From: Aporrectodea caliginosa
Taxonomy: Eukaryota; Annelida; Clitellata; Crassiclitellata; Lumbricidae
NCBI GenBank assembly: GCA_020284085.1
Contig: JACEVL010000419.1
Span: forward strand, 283,501-347,500
DNA length: 64,000 nt
Direction: 5' to 3'
Under the pieces are notes generated by a model. That model searched no databases and was not told the origin of the DNA. It was given only the letters and a program-made list of their open reading frames with translations. This document shows positions 44,601-59,400 of this stretch, one piece after another. Both the position numbers and the translations under genes were made by a program. Position 1 is the stretch's first letter, and each line of letters opens with the position of its first letter.

Positions 44601-47438
44601 TGGGCCGAAGGCCCGTAGGTGTCCAACGCTTGCATCAGATCCATGGGCCGAGGCCCGTTTGGGGTCCAATGCTTGCATTGGATTTCATACGTATTTTTTC
44701 TTTACGAACGGAGTATCTGCACCCATCCGTTCGACCTTCGCACTTCTCCCTTAAAGAGAGTTCCAGGCTTAGGACTGGCTCTGATATCCACTATCTTGTG
44801 GTATCAGAGGCGGCGATGCCGCCCACGTTTGCCAGCTTTTCAGGGTTCCTGCTGAGCCTGTCCACCTCGCGTAGCGCCCTAGGTGGTACTTCAGCCAAGA
44901 CCTTCACCACTGATGGCATAGCCTCAGCAGGCACTTCCCTACTTACTGTTGCCACCCCCTCACCACGTTGAGGTGTGAGTCGGACTTTGGGAGGGAGAGT
45001 CGGACTTTTATTCAAATATTCAAATTCCTCAGATACTTATTCAAATTCCTCAGATACTTATTCAAATTCCTCATATACTTATTCAAATATTCAAATTCCT
45101 CAGATACTTATTCAAATTCCTCAGATACTTTTTCAAATTGCTTATCCACCACAGACTGCCTGCCTCTGCCTGACGGACTGGTCTTCTGGATATTGATCTT
45201 GTTGTAGCTTGGTTTTGAGGCGCCATCGGTTGATGCTTTCTGCATTAGACACAGGAGCTATAGATAAACTGATAAAAAGGAAGAGAAGGGAGGCAGCCGC
45301 CGATCCCCTTTCTGCAAGGATAAATGGCCTCATCACACGTCGCAACCTAACCACCTTCCACCGTACAAAGCGAGGATCGAGCGAATTATGGACCGAGGTA
45401 AATCGGTTTCGAGGTGACGGTCGACGTGGGATTCAAATAGCCGATAGCTGATGTCACGGCCTCCAATCTGAACCAGTACTTTGGCAGAATATCTAAGGAT
45501 GAAGACTATGATACTCCCCTAACCAAGGAACCGGTCGTGGATAGCACCAAACTGGTCATAGACGAATTCACCACTTAAAGGTTACTACAAAAACTGGGAC
45601 GTACGGCTGCAGGGTCTGATGGTTTGCCTTCATGGTTCCTCGGGCACGCAGCCCCGATGATAACTGAACCGGTGACGCATCTCTACAACATGTCGGTCCT
45701 CTTCTCTTATGTCCCACCTCAGTGCAAAACCAGTACCATTACACCAGTACCAAAAGTAAACCACCCGATAGAGGCCGCTGATTATCGCCCCATATCGGTT
45801 ACACCTATCTTATGCCGAATACTTGAAAAATTCATCGTGAATCGGTTTTTTCACCATATTCTGCTTGAACTCAAGCAGACCGACAGGATCCACTACAGCA
45901 GCACCAACAGCACTAACCACCAACCTTTTGGAGCTACTAGAAGCAAATCAGTATGTTCATCACATTGCCTTGGACTTTAGCAAAGCCTTTGATACGGTGC
46001 GGCATTCGTACCTGGCTGAGCAACTGGCGGAGATGCAAATACCCGATTGCATCTACAATTGGATCGTGGCCTTCCTGGATGATCGGGGCCATGGAACTAA
46101 ATTCAACGACGTCACATCTTCCATCACAAAAACAAACTCTAGTTTTGTGCAGGATTCGGGCTCTGGCCCAAAAAATTTATAATTAAAATATCTAAGCTCA
46201 AGACGATTCAAATTGGAAACATGATACTAAAGTATGCTGATGATAGCTACTTACTGATACCCTCTTCTAATAGTGCCACTGTTTCAGCCGAGATAGAACA
46301 TGTGACAAATTGGGCAAAAGCAAGCAACCTAAAACTAAACCATAAAAAGACGCAAGAGATGATTGTTAGAGGGATCGGGAGGAGGGGGTTTCAGCCCCTG
46401 CGGTCACCCCGGGAGTCACCAGAGTAAATAGCATGAAGGCACTGGGGGTTATACTCTCTGAAACTTTAAGTTTTGAGATGCACATTGCCCAAATATGCTG
46501 CAGGGCTAGGCAATCCATGTATGCCCTGGGCATACTAACTACCCATAGTCTATCTGGCCCTAGGCTTTACGATGTGGTGAGGGCGACAACGGTGGCACGC
46601 TTGTTGTAGGCCTATGCTTCTCCGGCATGGTGGGGCTTTACCAGCCAAAGGGAGAAGGGAATGCTCCAGTCTATAATGAACAGATTGATCCGTCAGCGAT
46701 ACCTCCCAAGTGATAGCCCAACCTGTGAACAACTATGCCTTAAATCCGATACCTGCCTATTTTCGGCGGTCCTGGGAAACCCGGGCCATGTTCTCCCTCC
46801 CTCCAAAAAGCCGTCTGCCTATTCCCTTCGACCCCGGTCGATGACCGTGCAGACCATAATAGGAAAAAACTTTTATAGTTAGCATGCTTTATTCCTATTG
46901 ACTATTGATTGCTTATTATAATTTATATGATGTATGTACACCAGAATGCGGATTGCAGCTGGTTCAATAAAGAATATACTTACTTGCTTAATTTTATTAA
47001 TATATATATAAGTATATATATAGACCTATATATATATATATAAGTATATATATATATATACTTTATTTCGCACAAAGCAGAACAGAGAAACTAAATTATA
47101 AGTACAATAGGATATGTTTCACCTCGAACATCAGAACATCTCGAACTATTATAATAGTTTAAGCAAACTAAAGGGTCTTAAGGTCTGGCGTACTAGGTAG
47201 ATTTCATGCAAATCTATGGTCTTCACAAACAACAAGGTATCCGTGATGCAGTCGTAATTTCGTAGTGCTACGATATTGCTGAAATCCTACGGCATATCAA
47301 TTGACGAATAGCACAATCGCTGCGAATATGGACATCTTAATTATGTTTTGAAGATATACAGTCGTTCTCTTCCACTTTGTATCACTCAAGACTGTTGCCG
47401 TCAAAATTTCTCTAGAAAAGACGGACTATAAATTCAAT

Positions 47439-47481
<43 letters not shown>

Positions 47482-50400
47482 CGACGATGACACTGCGAAA
47501 TAGTTTCAAGTGTTTACATAAAATTAGACTCTCAGCTGTTCACCGTAGGCCTATATTATGCGCTTAATCATTTCTGCTAGACATCTATTATATTACAGCA
47601 ACCGATAAGTGTTGAGAAATTTACATTCGCTCAGCCTTAAATTTAAGATATAGGGCCTACACACTCCTCATCAGTAATTGTCATTCATTCATTCATTCAT
47701 TCATTCATTCATTCATTCATTCATTCATTCATTCATTCATTCATTCATTCATTCATTCATTCATTCATTCATTCATTTACGCAATCTCATTTAAATAACG
47801 CTACTTCAAGCAACCTAGTCAGAGGCGCTCAAGGTCTTAAAGTCATGCATGCTCTCATTGCCTGTTATCGTTGCCTAAATGACACTCGCCTTAACACTAA
47901 CAGCCACTCCACTACTTGATTGCCGGTATCAAGAAATAGAGTATCCGTCCTAAGACTATCCGGGAGATGTATGAATTTATCCCCCCGGATGGAATAAACC
48001 GGTTTAGAGTATCCGGGGGGGGGGGATAAACCATTCTATCCCCATCGTCATACGCATCACGATAGCCTCGACGAAAATCCAGTCAAAATCACCAAAACGA
48101 AGTAAATTGATTTCAGGTCGACGTACAAACTAAAGATAAGCAACTTAAAATATTTTATGTGTACAATAAATCCAAACAGTATGACTGAATTATACACTTA
48201 GAAACCCCAAAAAATGCAAACCGAATACTCCATTTCGCTAAGGGGGATACTCATACATTGTATGGGGATACTCTATTTCGTGACACCGGCGCTGTTCCTG
48301 CATGCAGGCGGAGAGATGGGGCGACGATGATCTGGTTGACCAGGGAGGAAGCAGATTTGAAACCATAACAATACGATGATGTTTCAAACTGGTTTTCAAA
48401 GTCTTAGACATAAACTCCCGGTTTCTGTCTAACAGAAGAACGACCTCGTGGAGCCAGAAGCACCCCTAAGAAGGTGAAGAGCGGAGAGTTTGACGGACCA
48501 CGCGAGGTCGGAAGCTGGACGCGATAGAGGTCGCCACACCGCAGCAGCAGCAGGTTTAGGACGGAGGACACCACTGCCAAGAGGACAGCAGCAGCAGGTA
48601 TAGGACGGAGGACACCACTGCCAAGAGGACAGCAGCAGCAGGTATAGGACGGAGGACACCACTGCCAATAGGACAGCAGCAGCAGGTATAGGACGGAGGA
48701 CACCACTGCCAAGAGGACATCAGCAGCAGGTATAGGACGGAGGACACCACTGCCAAGAGGACAGCAGCAGCAGGTATAGGACGGAGGACACCACTGCCAA
48801 GAGGACAGCAGCAGCAGGTATAGGACGGAGGACACCACTGCCAAGAGGACAGCAGCAGCAGGTATAGGACGGAGGACACCACTGCCAAGAGGACAGCAGC
48901 AGCAGGTATAGGACGGAGGACACCACTGCCAAGAGGACAGCAGCAGCAGGTATAGGACGGAGGACACCACTGCCAAGAGGACAGCAGCAGCAGGTATAGG
49001 ACGGAGGACACCACTGCCAAGAGGACAGCAGCAGCAGGTATAGGACGGAGGACACCACTGCCAAGAGGACAGCAGCAGCAGGTATAGGACGGAGGACACC
49101 ACTGCCAAGAGGACAGCAGCAGCAGGTATAGGACGGAGGACACCACTGCCAAGAGGACAGCAGCAGCAGGTATAGGACGGAGGACACCACTGCCAAGAGG
49201 ACAGCAGCAGCAGGTATAGGACGGAGGACACCACTGCCAAGAGGACAGCAGCAGCAGGTATAGGACGGAGGACACCACTGCCAAGAGGACAGCAGCAGCA
49301 GGTATAGGACGGAGGACACCACTGCCAAGAGGACAGCAGCAGCAGGTATAGGACGGAGGACACCACTGCCAAGAGGACAGCAGCAGCAGGTATAGGACGG
49401 AGGACACCACTGCCAAGAGGACAGCAGCAGGTATAGGACGGAGGACACCACTGCCAAGAGGACAGCAGCAGCAGGTATAGGACGGAGGACACCACTGCCA
49501 AGAGGACAGCAGCAGCAGGTATAGGACGGAGGACACCACTGCCAAGAGGACAGCAGCAGCAGGTATAGGACGGAGGACACCACTGCCAAGAGGACAGCAG
49601 CAGCAGGTATAGGACGGAGGACACCACTGCCAAGAGGACAGCAGCAGCAGGTATAGGACGGAGGACACCACTGCCAAGAGGACAGCAGCAGCAGGTATAG
49701 GACGGAGGACACCACTGCCAAGAGGACAGCAGCAGGTATAGGACGGAGGACACCACTGCCAAGAGGACAGCAGCAGCAGGTATAGGACGGAGGACACCAC
49801 TGCCAAGAGGACAGCAGCAGCAGGTATAGGACGGAGGACACCACTGCCAAGAGGACAGCAGCAGCAGGTATAGGACGGAGGACACCACTGCCAAGAGGAC
49901 AGCAGCAGCAGGTATAGGACGGAGGACACCACTGCCAAGAGGACAGCAGCAGGTATAGGACGGAGGACACCACTGCCAAGAGGACAGCAGCAGCAGGTAT
50001 AGGACGGAGGACACCACTGCCAAGAGGACAGCAGCAGCAGGTATAGGACGGAGGACACCACTGCCAAGAGGACAGCAGCAGCAGGTATAGGACGGAGGAC
50101 ACCACTGCCAAGAGGACAGCAGCAGCAGGTATAGGACGGAGGACACCACTGCCAAGAGGACAGCAGCAGCAGGTATAGGACGGAGGACACCACTGCCAAG
50201 AGGACAGCAGCAGGTATAGGACGGAGGACACCACTGCCAAGAGGACAGCAGCAGGAGGTATAGGACGGAGGACACCACTGCCAAGAGGACAGCAGCCAGG
50301 TATAGGACGGAGGACACCACTGCCAAGAGGACAGCAGCAGGTATAGGACGGAGGACACCACTGCCAAGAGGACAGCAGCAGCAGGTATAGGACGGAGGAC

Positions 50401-53400
50401 ACCACTGCCAAGAGGACACAGCAGCAGGTATAGGACGGAGGACACCACTGCCAAGAGGACAGCAGCAGCAGGTATAGGACGGAGGACACCACTGCCAAGA
50501 GGACAGCAGCAGGTATAGGACGGAGGACACCACTGCCAAGAGGACAGCAGCAGCAGGTATAGGACGGAGGACACCACTGCCAAGAGGACAGCAGCAGGTA
50601 TAGGACGGAGGACACCACTGCCAAGAGGACAGCAGCACGGTATAGGACGGAGGACACCACTGCCAAGAGGACAGCAGCAGCAGGTATAGGACGGAGGACA
50701 CCACTGCCAAGAGGACAGCAGCAGCAGGTATAGGACGGAGGACACCACTGCCAAGAGGACAGCAGCAGCAGGTATAGGACGGAGGACACCACTGCCAAGA
50801 GGACAGCAGCAGCAGGTATAGGACGGAGGACACCACTGCCAAGAGGACAGCAGCAGCAGGTATAGGACGGAGGACACCACTGCCAAGAGGACAGCAGCAG
50901 CAGGTATAGGACGGAGGACACCACTGCCAAGAGGACAGCAGCAGCAGGTATAGGACGGAGGACACCACTGCCAAGAGGACAGCAGCAGCAGGTATAGGAC
51001 GGAGGACACCACTGCCAAGAGGACAGCAGCAGCAGGTATAGGACGGAGGACACCACTGCCAAGAGGACAGCAGCAGCAGGTATAGGACGGAGGACACCAC
51101 TGCCAAGAGGACAGCAGCAGCAGGTATAGGACGGAGGACACCACTGCCAAGAGGACAGCAGCAGCAGGTATAGGACGGAGGACACCACTGCCAAGAGGAC
51201 AGCAGCAGCAGGTATAGGACGGAGGACACCACTGCCAAGAGGACAGCAGCAGCAGGTATAGGACGGAGGACACCACTGCCAAGAGGACAGCAGCAGCAGG
51301 TATAGGACGGAGGACACCACTGCCAAGAGGACAGCAGCAGCAGGTATAGGACGGAGGACACCACTGCCAAGAGGACAGCAGCAGCAGGTATAGGACGGAG
51401 GACACCACTGCCAAGAGGACAGCAGCAGCAGGTATAGGACGGAGGACACCACTGCCAAGAGGACAGCAGCAGCAGGTATAGGACGGAGGACACCACTGCC
51501 AAGAGGACAGCAGCAGCAGGTATAGGACGGAGGACACCACTGCCAAGAGGACAGCAGCAGCAGGTATAGGACGGAGGACACCACTGCCAAGAGGACAGCA
51601 GCAGCAGGTATAGGACGGAGGACACCACTGCCAAGAGGACAGCAGCAGCAGGTATAGGACGGAGGACACCACTGCCAAGAGGACAGCAGCAGCAGGTATA
51701 GGACGGAGGACACCACTGCCAAGAGGACAGCAGCAGCAGGTATAGGACGGAGGACACCACTGCCAAGAGGACAGCAGCAGCAGGTATAGGACGGAGGACA
51801 CCACTGCCAAGAGGACAGCAGCAGCAGGTATAGGACGGAGGACACCACTGCCAAGAGGACAGCAGCAGCAGGTATAGGACGGAGGACACCACTGCCAAGA
51901 GGACAGCAGCAGCAGGTATAGGACGGAGGACACCACTGCCAAGAGGACAGCAGCAGCAGGTATAGGACGGAGGACACCACTGCCAAGAGGACAGCAGCAG
52001 CAGGTATAGGACGGAGGACACCACTGCCAAGAGGACAGCAGCAGCAGGTATAGGACGGAGGACACCACTGCCAAGAGGACAGCAGCAGCAGGTATAGGAC
52101 GGAGGACACCACTGCCAAGAGGACAGCAGCAGCAGGTATAGGACGGAGGACACCACTGCCAAGAGGACAGCAGCAGCAGGTATAGGACGGAGGACACCAC
52201 TGCCAAGAGGACAGCAGCAGCAGGTATAGGACGGAGGACACCACTGCCAAGAGGACAGCAGCAGCAGGTATAGGACGGAGGACACCACTGCCAAGAGGAC
52301 AGCAGCAGCAGGTATAGGACGGAGGACACCACTGCCAAGAGGACAGCAGCAGCAGGTATAGGACGGAGGACACCACTGCCAAGAGGACAGCAGCAGCAGG
52401 TATAGGACGGAGGACACCACTGCCAAGAGGACAGCAGCAGCAGGTATAGGACGGAGGACACCACTGCCAAGAGGACAGCAGCAGCAGGTATAGGACGGAG
52501 GACACCACTGCCAAGAGGACAGCAGCAGCAGGTATAGGACGGAGGACACCACTGCCAAGAGGACAGCAGCAGCAGGTATAGGACGGAGGACACCACTGCC
52601 AAGAGGACAGCAGCAGCAGGTATAGGACGGAGGACACCACTGCCAAGAGGACAGCAGCAGCAGGTATAGGACGGAGGACACCACTGCCAAGAGGACAGCA
52701 GCAGCAGGTATAGGACGGAGGACACCACTGCCAAGAGGACAGCAGCAGCAGGTATAGGACGGAGGACACCACTGCCAAGAGGACAGCAGCAGCAGGTATA
52801 GGACGGAGGACACCACTGCCAAGAGGACAGCAGCAGCAGGTATAGGACGGAGGACACCACTGCCAAGAGGACAGCAGCAGGAGGTATAGGACGGAGGACA
52901 CCACTGCCAAGAGGACAGCAGCAGCAGGTATAGGACGGAGGACACCACTGCCAAGAGGACAGCAGCAGCAGGTATAGGACGGAGGACACCACTGCCAAGA
53001 GGACAGCAGCAGCAGGTATAGGACGGAGGACACCACTGCCAAGAGGACAGCAGCAGCAGGTATAGGACGGAGGACACCACTGCCAAGAGGACAGCAGCAG
53101 CAGGTATAGGACGGAGGACACCACTGCCAAGAGGACAGCAGCAGCAGGTATAGGACGGAGGACACCACTGCCAAGAGGACAGCAGCAGCAGGTATAGGAC
53201 GGAGGACACCACTGCCAAGAGGACAGCAGCAGCAGGTATAGGACGGAGGACACCACTGCCAAGAGGACAGCAGCAGCAGGTATAGGACGGAGGACACCAC
53301 TGCCAAGAGGACAGCAGCAGCAGGTATAGGACGGAGGACACCACTGCCAAGAGGACAGCAGCAGCAGGTATAGGACGGAGGACACCACTGCCAAGAGGAC

Positions 53401-56400
53401 AGCAGCAGCAGGTATAGGACGGAGGACACCACTGCCAAGAGGACAGCAGCAGCAGGTATAGGACGGAGGACACCACTGCCAAGAGGACAGCAGCAGCAGG
53501 TATAGGACGGAGGACACCACTGCCAAGAGGACAGCAGCAGCAGGTATAGGACGGAGGACACCACTGCCAAGAGGACAGCAGCAGCAGGTATAGGACGGAG
53601 GACACCACTGCCAAGAGGACAGCAGCAGCAGGTATAGGACGGAGGACACCACTGCCAAGAGGACAGCAGCAGCAGGTATAGGACGGAGGACACCACTGCC
53701 AAGAGGACAGCAGCAGCAGGTATAGGACGGAGGACACCACTGCCAAGAGGACAGCAGCAGCAGGTATAGGACGGAGGACACCACTGCCAAGAGGACAGCA
53801 GCAGCAGGTATAGGACGGAGGACACCACTGCCAAGAGGACAGCAGCAGCAGGTATAGGACGGAGGACACCACTGCCAAGAGGACAGCAGCAGCAGGTATA
53901 GGACGGAGGACACCACTGCCAAGAGGACAGCAGCAGCAGGTATAGGACGGAGGACACCACTGCCAAGAGGACAGCAGCAGCAGGTATAGGACGGAGGACA
54001 CCACTGCCAAGAGGACAGCAGCAGCAGGTATAGGACGGAGGACACCACTGCCAAGAGGACAGCAGCAGCAGGTATAGGACGGAGGACACCACTGCCAAGA
54101 GGACAGCAGCAGCAGGTATAGGACGGAGGACACCACTGCCAAGAGGACAGCAGCAGCAGGTATAGGACGGAGGACACCACTGCCAAGAGGACAGCAGCAG
54201 CAGGTATAGGACGGAGGACACCACTGCCAAGAGGACAGCAGCAGCAGGTATAGGACGGAGGACACCACTGCCAAGAGGACAGCAGCAGCAGGTATAGGAC
54301 GGAGGACACCACTGCAGCAGGTATAGGACGGAGGACACCACTGCCAAGAGGACAGCAGCAGGTATAGGACGGAGGACACCACTGCCAAGAGGACAGCAGC
54401 AGCAGGTATAGGACGGAGGACACCACTGCCAAGAGGACAGCAGCAGCAGGTATAGGACGGAGGACACCACTGCCAAGAGGACAGCAGCAGCAGGTATAGG
54501 ACGGAGGACACCACTGCCAAGAGGACAGCAGCAGCAGGTATAGGACGGAGGACACCACTGCCAAGAGGACAGCAGCAGCAGGTATAGGACGGAGGACACC
54601 ACTGCCAAGAGGACAGCAGCAGCAGGTATAGGACGGAGGACACCACTGCCAAGAGGACAGCAGCAGCAGGTATAGGACGGAGGACACCACTGCCAAGAGG
54701 ACAGCAGCAGCAGGTATAGGACGGAGGACACCACTGCCAAGAGGACAGCAGCAGCAGGTATAGGACGGAGGACACCACTGCCAAGAGGACAGCAGCAGCA
54801 GGTATAGGACGGAGGACACCACTGCCAAGAGGACAGCAGCAGCAGGTATAGGACGGAGGACACCACTGCCAAGAGGACAGCAGCAGCAGGTATAGGACGG
54901 AGGACACCACTGCCAAGAGGACAGCAGCAGCAGGTATAGGACGGAGGACACCACTGCCAAGAGGACAGCAGCAGCAGGTATAGGACGGAGGACACCACTG
55001 CCAAGAGGACAGCAGCAGCAGGTATAGGACGGAGGACACCACTGCCAAGAGGACAGCAGCAGCAGGTATAGGACGGAGGACACCACTGCCAAGAGGACAG
55101 CAGCAGCAGGTATAGGACGGAGGACACCACTGCCAAGAGGACAGCAGCAGCAGGTATAGGACGGAGGACACCACTGCCAAGAGGACAGCAGCAGCAGGTA
55201 TAGGACGGAGGACACCACTGCCAAGAGGACAGCAGCAGCAGGTATAGGACGGAGGACACCACTGCCAAGAGGACAGCAGCAGCAGGTATAGGACGGAGGA
55301 CACCACTGCCAAGAGGACAGCAGCAGCAGGTATAGGACGGAGGACACCACTGCCAAGAGGACAGCAGCAGGAGGTATAGGACGGAGGACACCACTGCCAA
55401 GAGGACAGCAGCAGCAGGTATAGGACGGAGGACACCACTGCCAAGAGGACAGCAGCAGCAGGTATAGGACGGAGGACACCACTGCCAAGAGGACAGCAGC
55501 AGCAGGTATAGGACGGAGGACACCACTGCCAAGAGGACAGCAGCAGCAGGTATAGGACGGAGGACACCACTGCCAAGAGGACAGCAGCAGCAGGTATAGG
55601 ACGGAGGACACCACTGCCAAGAGGACAGCAGCAGCAGGTATAGGACGGAGGACACCACTGCCAAGAGGACAGCAGCAGCAGGTATAGGACGGAGGACACC
55701 ACTGCCAAGAGGACAGCAGCAGCAGGTATAGGACGGAGGACACCACTGCCAAGAGGACAGCAGCAGGAGGTATAGGACGGAGGACACCACTGCCAAGAGG
55801 ACAGCAGCAGCAGGTATAGGACGGAGGACACCACTGCCAAGAGGACAGCAGCAGGAGGTATAGGACGGAGGACACCACTGCCAAGAGGACAGCAGCAGCA
55901 GGTATAGGACGGAGGACACCACTGCCAAGAGGACAGCAGCAGCAGGTATAGGACGGAGGACACCACTGCCAAGAGGACAGCAGCAGCAGGTATAGGACGG
56001 AGGACACCACTGCCAAGAGGACAGCAGCAGCAGGTATAGGACGGAGGACACCACTGCCAAGAGGACAGCAGCAGCAGGTATAGGACGGAGGACACCACTG
56101 CCAAGAGGACAGCAGCAGCAGGTATAGGACGGAGGACACCACTGCCAAGAGGACAGCAGCAGCAGGTATAGGACGGAGGACACCACTGCCAAGAGGACAG
56201 CAGCAGCAGGTATAGGACGGAGGACACCACTGCCAAGAGGACAGCAGCAGCAGGTATAGGACGGAGGACACCACTGCCAAGAGGACAGCAGCAGCAGGTA
56301 TAGGACGGAGGACACCACTGCCAAGAGGACAGCAGCAGCAGGTATAGGACGGAGGACACCACTGCCAAGAGGACAGCAGCAGGTATAGGACGGAGGACAC

Positions 56401-59400
56401 CACTGCCAAGAGGACAGCAGCAGGAGGTATAGGACGGAGGACACCACTGCCAAGAGGACAGCAGCAGCAGGTATAGGACGGAGGACACCACTGCCAAGAG
56501 GACAGCAGCAGCAGGTATAGGACGGAGGACACCACTGCCAAGAGGACAGCAGCAGCAGGTATAGGACGGAGGACACCACTGCCAAGAGGACAGCAGCAGG
56601 AGGTATAGGACGGAGGACACCACTGCCAAGAGGACAGCAGCAGGAGGTATAGGACGGAGGACACCACTGCCAAGAGGACAGCAGCAGCAGGTATAGGACG
56701 GAGGACACCACTGCCAAGAGGACAGCAGCAGCAGGTATAGGACGGAGGACACCACTGCCAAGAGGACAGCAGCAGCAGGTATAGGACGGAGGACACCACT
56801 GCCAAGAGGACAGCAGCAGCAGGTATAGGACGGAGGACACCACTGCCAAGAGGACAGCAGCAGCAGGTATAGGACGGAGGACACCACTGCCAAGAGGACA
56901 GCAGCAGCAGGTATAGGACGGAGGACACCACTGCCAAGAGGACAGCAGCAGCAGGTATAGGACGGAGGACACCACTGCCAAGAGGACAGCAGCAGCAGGT
57001 ATAGGACGGAGGACACCACTGCCAAGAGGACAGCAGCAGGTATAGGACGGAGGACACCACTGCCAAGAGGACAGCAGCAGCAGGTATAGGACGGAGGACA
57101 CCACTGCCAAGAGGACAGCAGCAGGAGGTATAGGACGGAGGACACCACTGCCAAGAGGACAGCAGCAGCAGGTATAGGACGGAGGACACCACTGCCAAGA
57201 GGACAGCAGCAGCAGGTATAGGACGGAGGACACCACTGCCAAGAGGACAGCAGCAGCAGGTATAGGACGGAGGACACCACTGCCAAGAGGACAGCAGCAG
57301 GTATAGGACGGAGGACACCACTGCCAAGAGGACAGCAGCAGCAGGTATAGGACGGAGGACACCACTGCCAAGAGGACAGCAGCAGCAGGTATAGGACGGA
57401 GGACACCACTGCCAAGAGGACAGCAGCAGGTATAGGACGGAGGACACCACTGCCAAGAGGACAGCAGCAGCAGGTATAGGACGGAGGACACCACTGCCAA
57501 GAGGACAGCAGCAGGAGGTATAGGACGGAGGACACCACTGCCAAGAGGACAGCAGCAGCAGGTATAGGACGGAGGACACCACTGCCAAGAGGACAGCAGC
57601 AGCAGGTATAGGACGGAGGACACCACTGCCAAGAGGACAGCAGCAGGAGGTATAGGACGGAGGACACCACTGCCAAGAGGACAGCAGCAGGAGGTATAGG
57701 ACGGAGGACACCACTGCCAAGAGGACAGCAGCAGCAGGTATAGGACGGAGGACACCACTGCCAAGAGGACAGCAGCAGCAGGTATAGGACGGAGGACACC
57801 ACTGCCAAGAGGACAGCAGCAGGAGGTATAGGACGGAGGACACCACTGCCAAGAGGACAGCAGCAGCAGGTATAGGACGGAGGACACCACTGCCAAGAGG
57901 ACAGCAGCAGCAGGTATAGGACGGAGGACACCACTGCCAAGAGGACAGCAGCAGGAGGTATAGGACGGAGGACACCACTGCCAAGAGGACAGCAGCAGCA
58001 GGTATAGGACGGAGGACACCACTGCCAAGAGGACAGCAGCAGCAGGCATAGGACGGAGGACACCACTGCCAAGAGGACAGCAGCAGGAGGTATAGGACGG
58101 AGGACACCACTGCCAAGAGGACAGCAGCAGGAGGTATAGGACGGAGGACACCACTGCCAAGAGGACAGGCGCAGCAGGTATAGGACGGAGGACACCACTG
58201 CCAAGAGGACAGCAGCAGCAGGTATAGGACGGAGGACACCACTGCCAAGAGGACAGTAGCAGGAGGTATAGGACGGAGGACACCACTGCCAAGAGGACAG
58301 GCGCAGTAACCGTGCAAGAGATGCACTAAGAAACAGGAACCGATTTGAAACAACTGGTAATTATATGAAATTAAGTAAGTAAGCAAGTATAGTTTTTAAT
58401 ACACTCTTTGCAAACGCACAATAGGACATCAGTTATAATATGGTGTAATGATAAAACATCGAAGTAATAATATTGATAACAATTGTTTCCCTAGAGTTAA
58501 GAAGAAGAGACAGGAGATAGGATTTACCGACCAACAGAACAGTCCAATCTTCTGAGACCTTTCGCAGACGAGGATTCCCGCTGGCATCAGACCAAGCTGA
58601 TACTGATTCCCATCCTTTCCCTGTTAAACAGCAAATCTCACAGATCATGAAACTAGACGAAAGCATAGACTAACAACAGGTAACTTTATTACGGAGTCAG
58701 CTGCAAAAAGCATCATTCCCTGCTTATCCGGCATTTGGATAAACGCACTCCTCCACTTGGCAGATATGAAAGGAAATTTTGTTTTGAAGATGATTCTTTG
58801 TTTCAAAGTCAAATACTACAAAGATGGTTGACGCACGGTTTGAGTTCAGATTCAAAAAGGTTCATTTCTGGGTTCACGTCGCCCACTCTTAAAACATCGA
58901 AGCCAGTTTTAGGATTTTGTGCCATTCAATCTGTCGCGAGATGCAACTTAATAATATAGATTTCAAGTAGAGATGTCTGGTCGACTCACACGAACGATGT
59001 TGAAGTCAACGCCGTACAATTCCAAGCATTTCGCTTTGTTCAGATAGATCAACTCGCATCTGGACGGCGTTTGGCCCCTAACAAGAGAGACAGACAGAGT
59101 GAGTGAGAGAGTGAGAGACAGACAGACAGACAGACACAGAGAGAGATATACAGAGAGAGACAGAGACATAGCGAGAGTAAATCAAGGGGTCATCGTTTGA
59201 CAGCAAACACTTGATAATAGTAATCACAGCTTATCAGAGGCGGAAAGAAGACTGACATCTTCAGAAGCAAAACAAGAAGTCACCTTAGCTAAATATTATA
59301 AGATCAATCAATCATTCAACAACTGTGAGTCAAGAGTCACTCTGCATTCACGAGATCACATCCACGTGTTTTGACCCAGAAAAGACTTGATTACTTTATA

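Noticed and set aside
43489..44754. Plus-strand frames of 421 and 349 codons with [12 protein letters not shown] repeats
   Set aside because: Product of the 19/21-bp minisatellite; it overlaps the true minus-strand exon at 43462-43531.
48404..58386. Three overlapping minus-strand open frames of about 3,200 codons each, encoding leucine/cysteine/serine-rich repeats
   Set aside because: All three frames are open because a 44-bp stop-free unit is repeated. Length changes that are not multiples of 3 are tolerated, and the array lies in an intron with FERM exons on both sides. No selection for one frame is visible.
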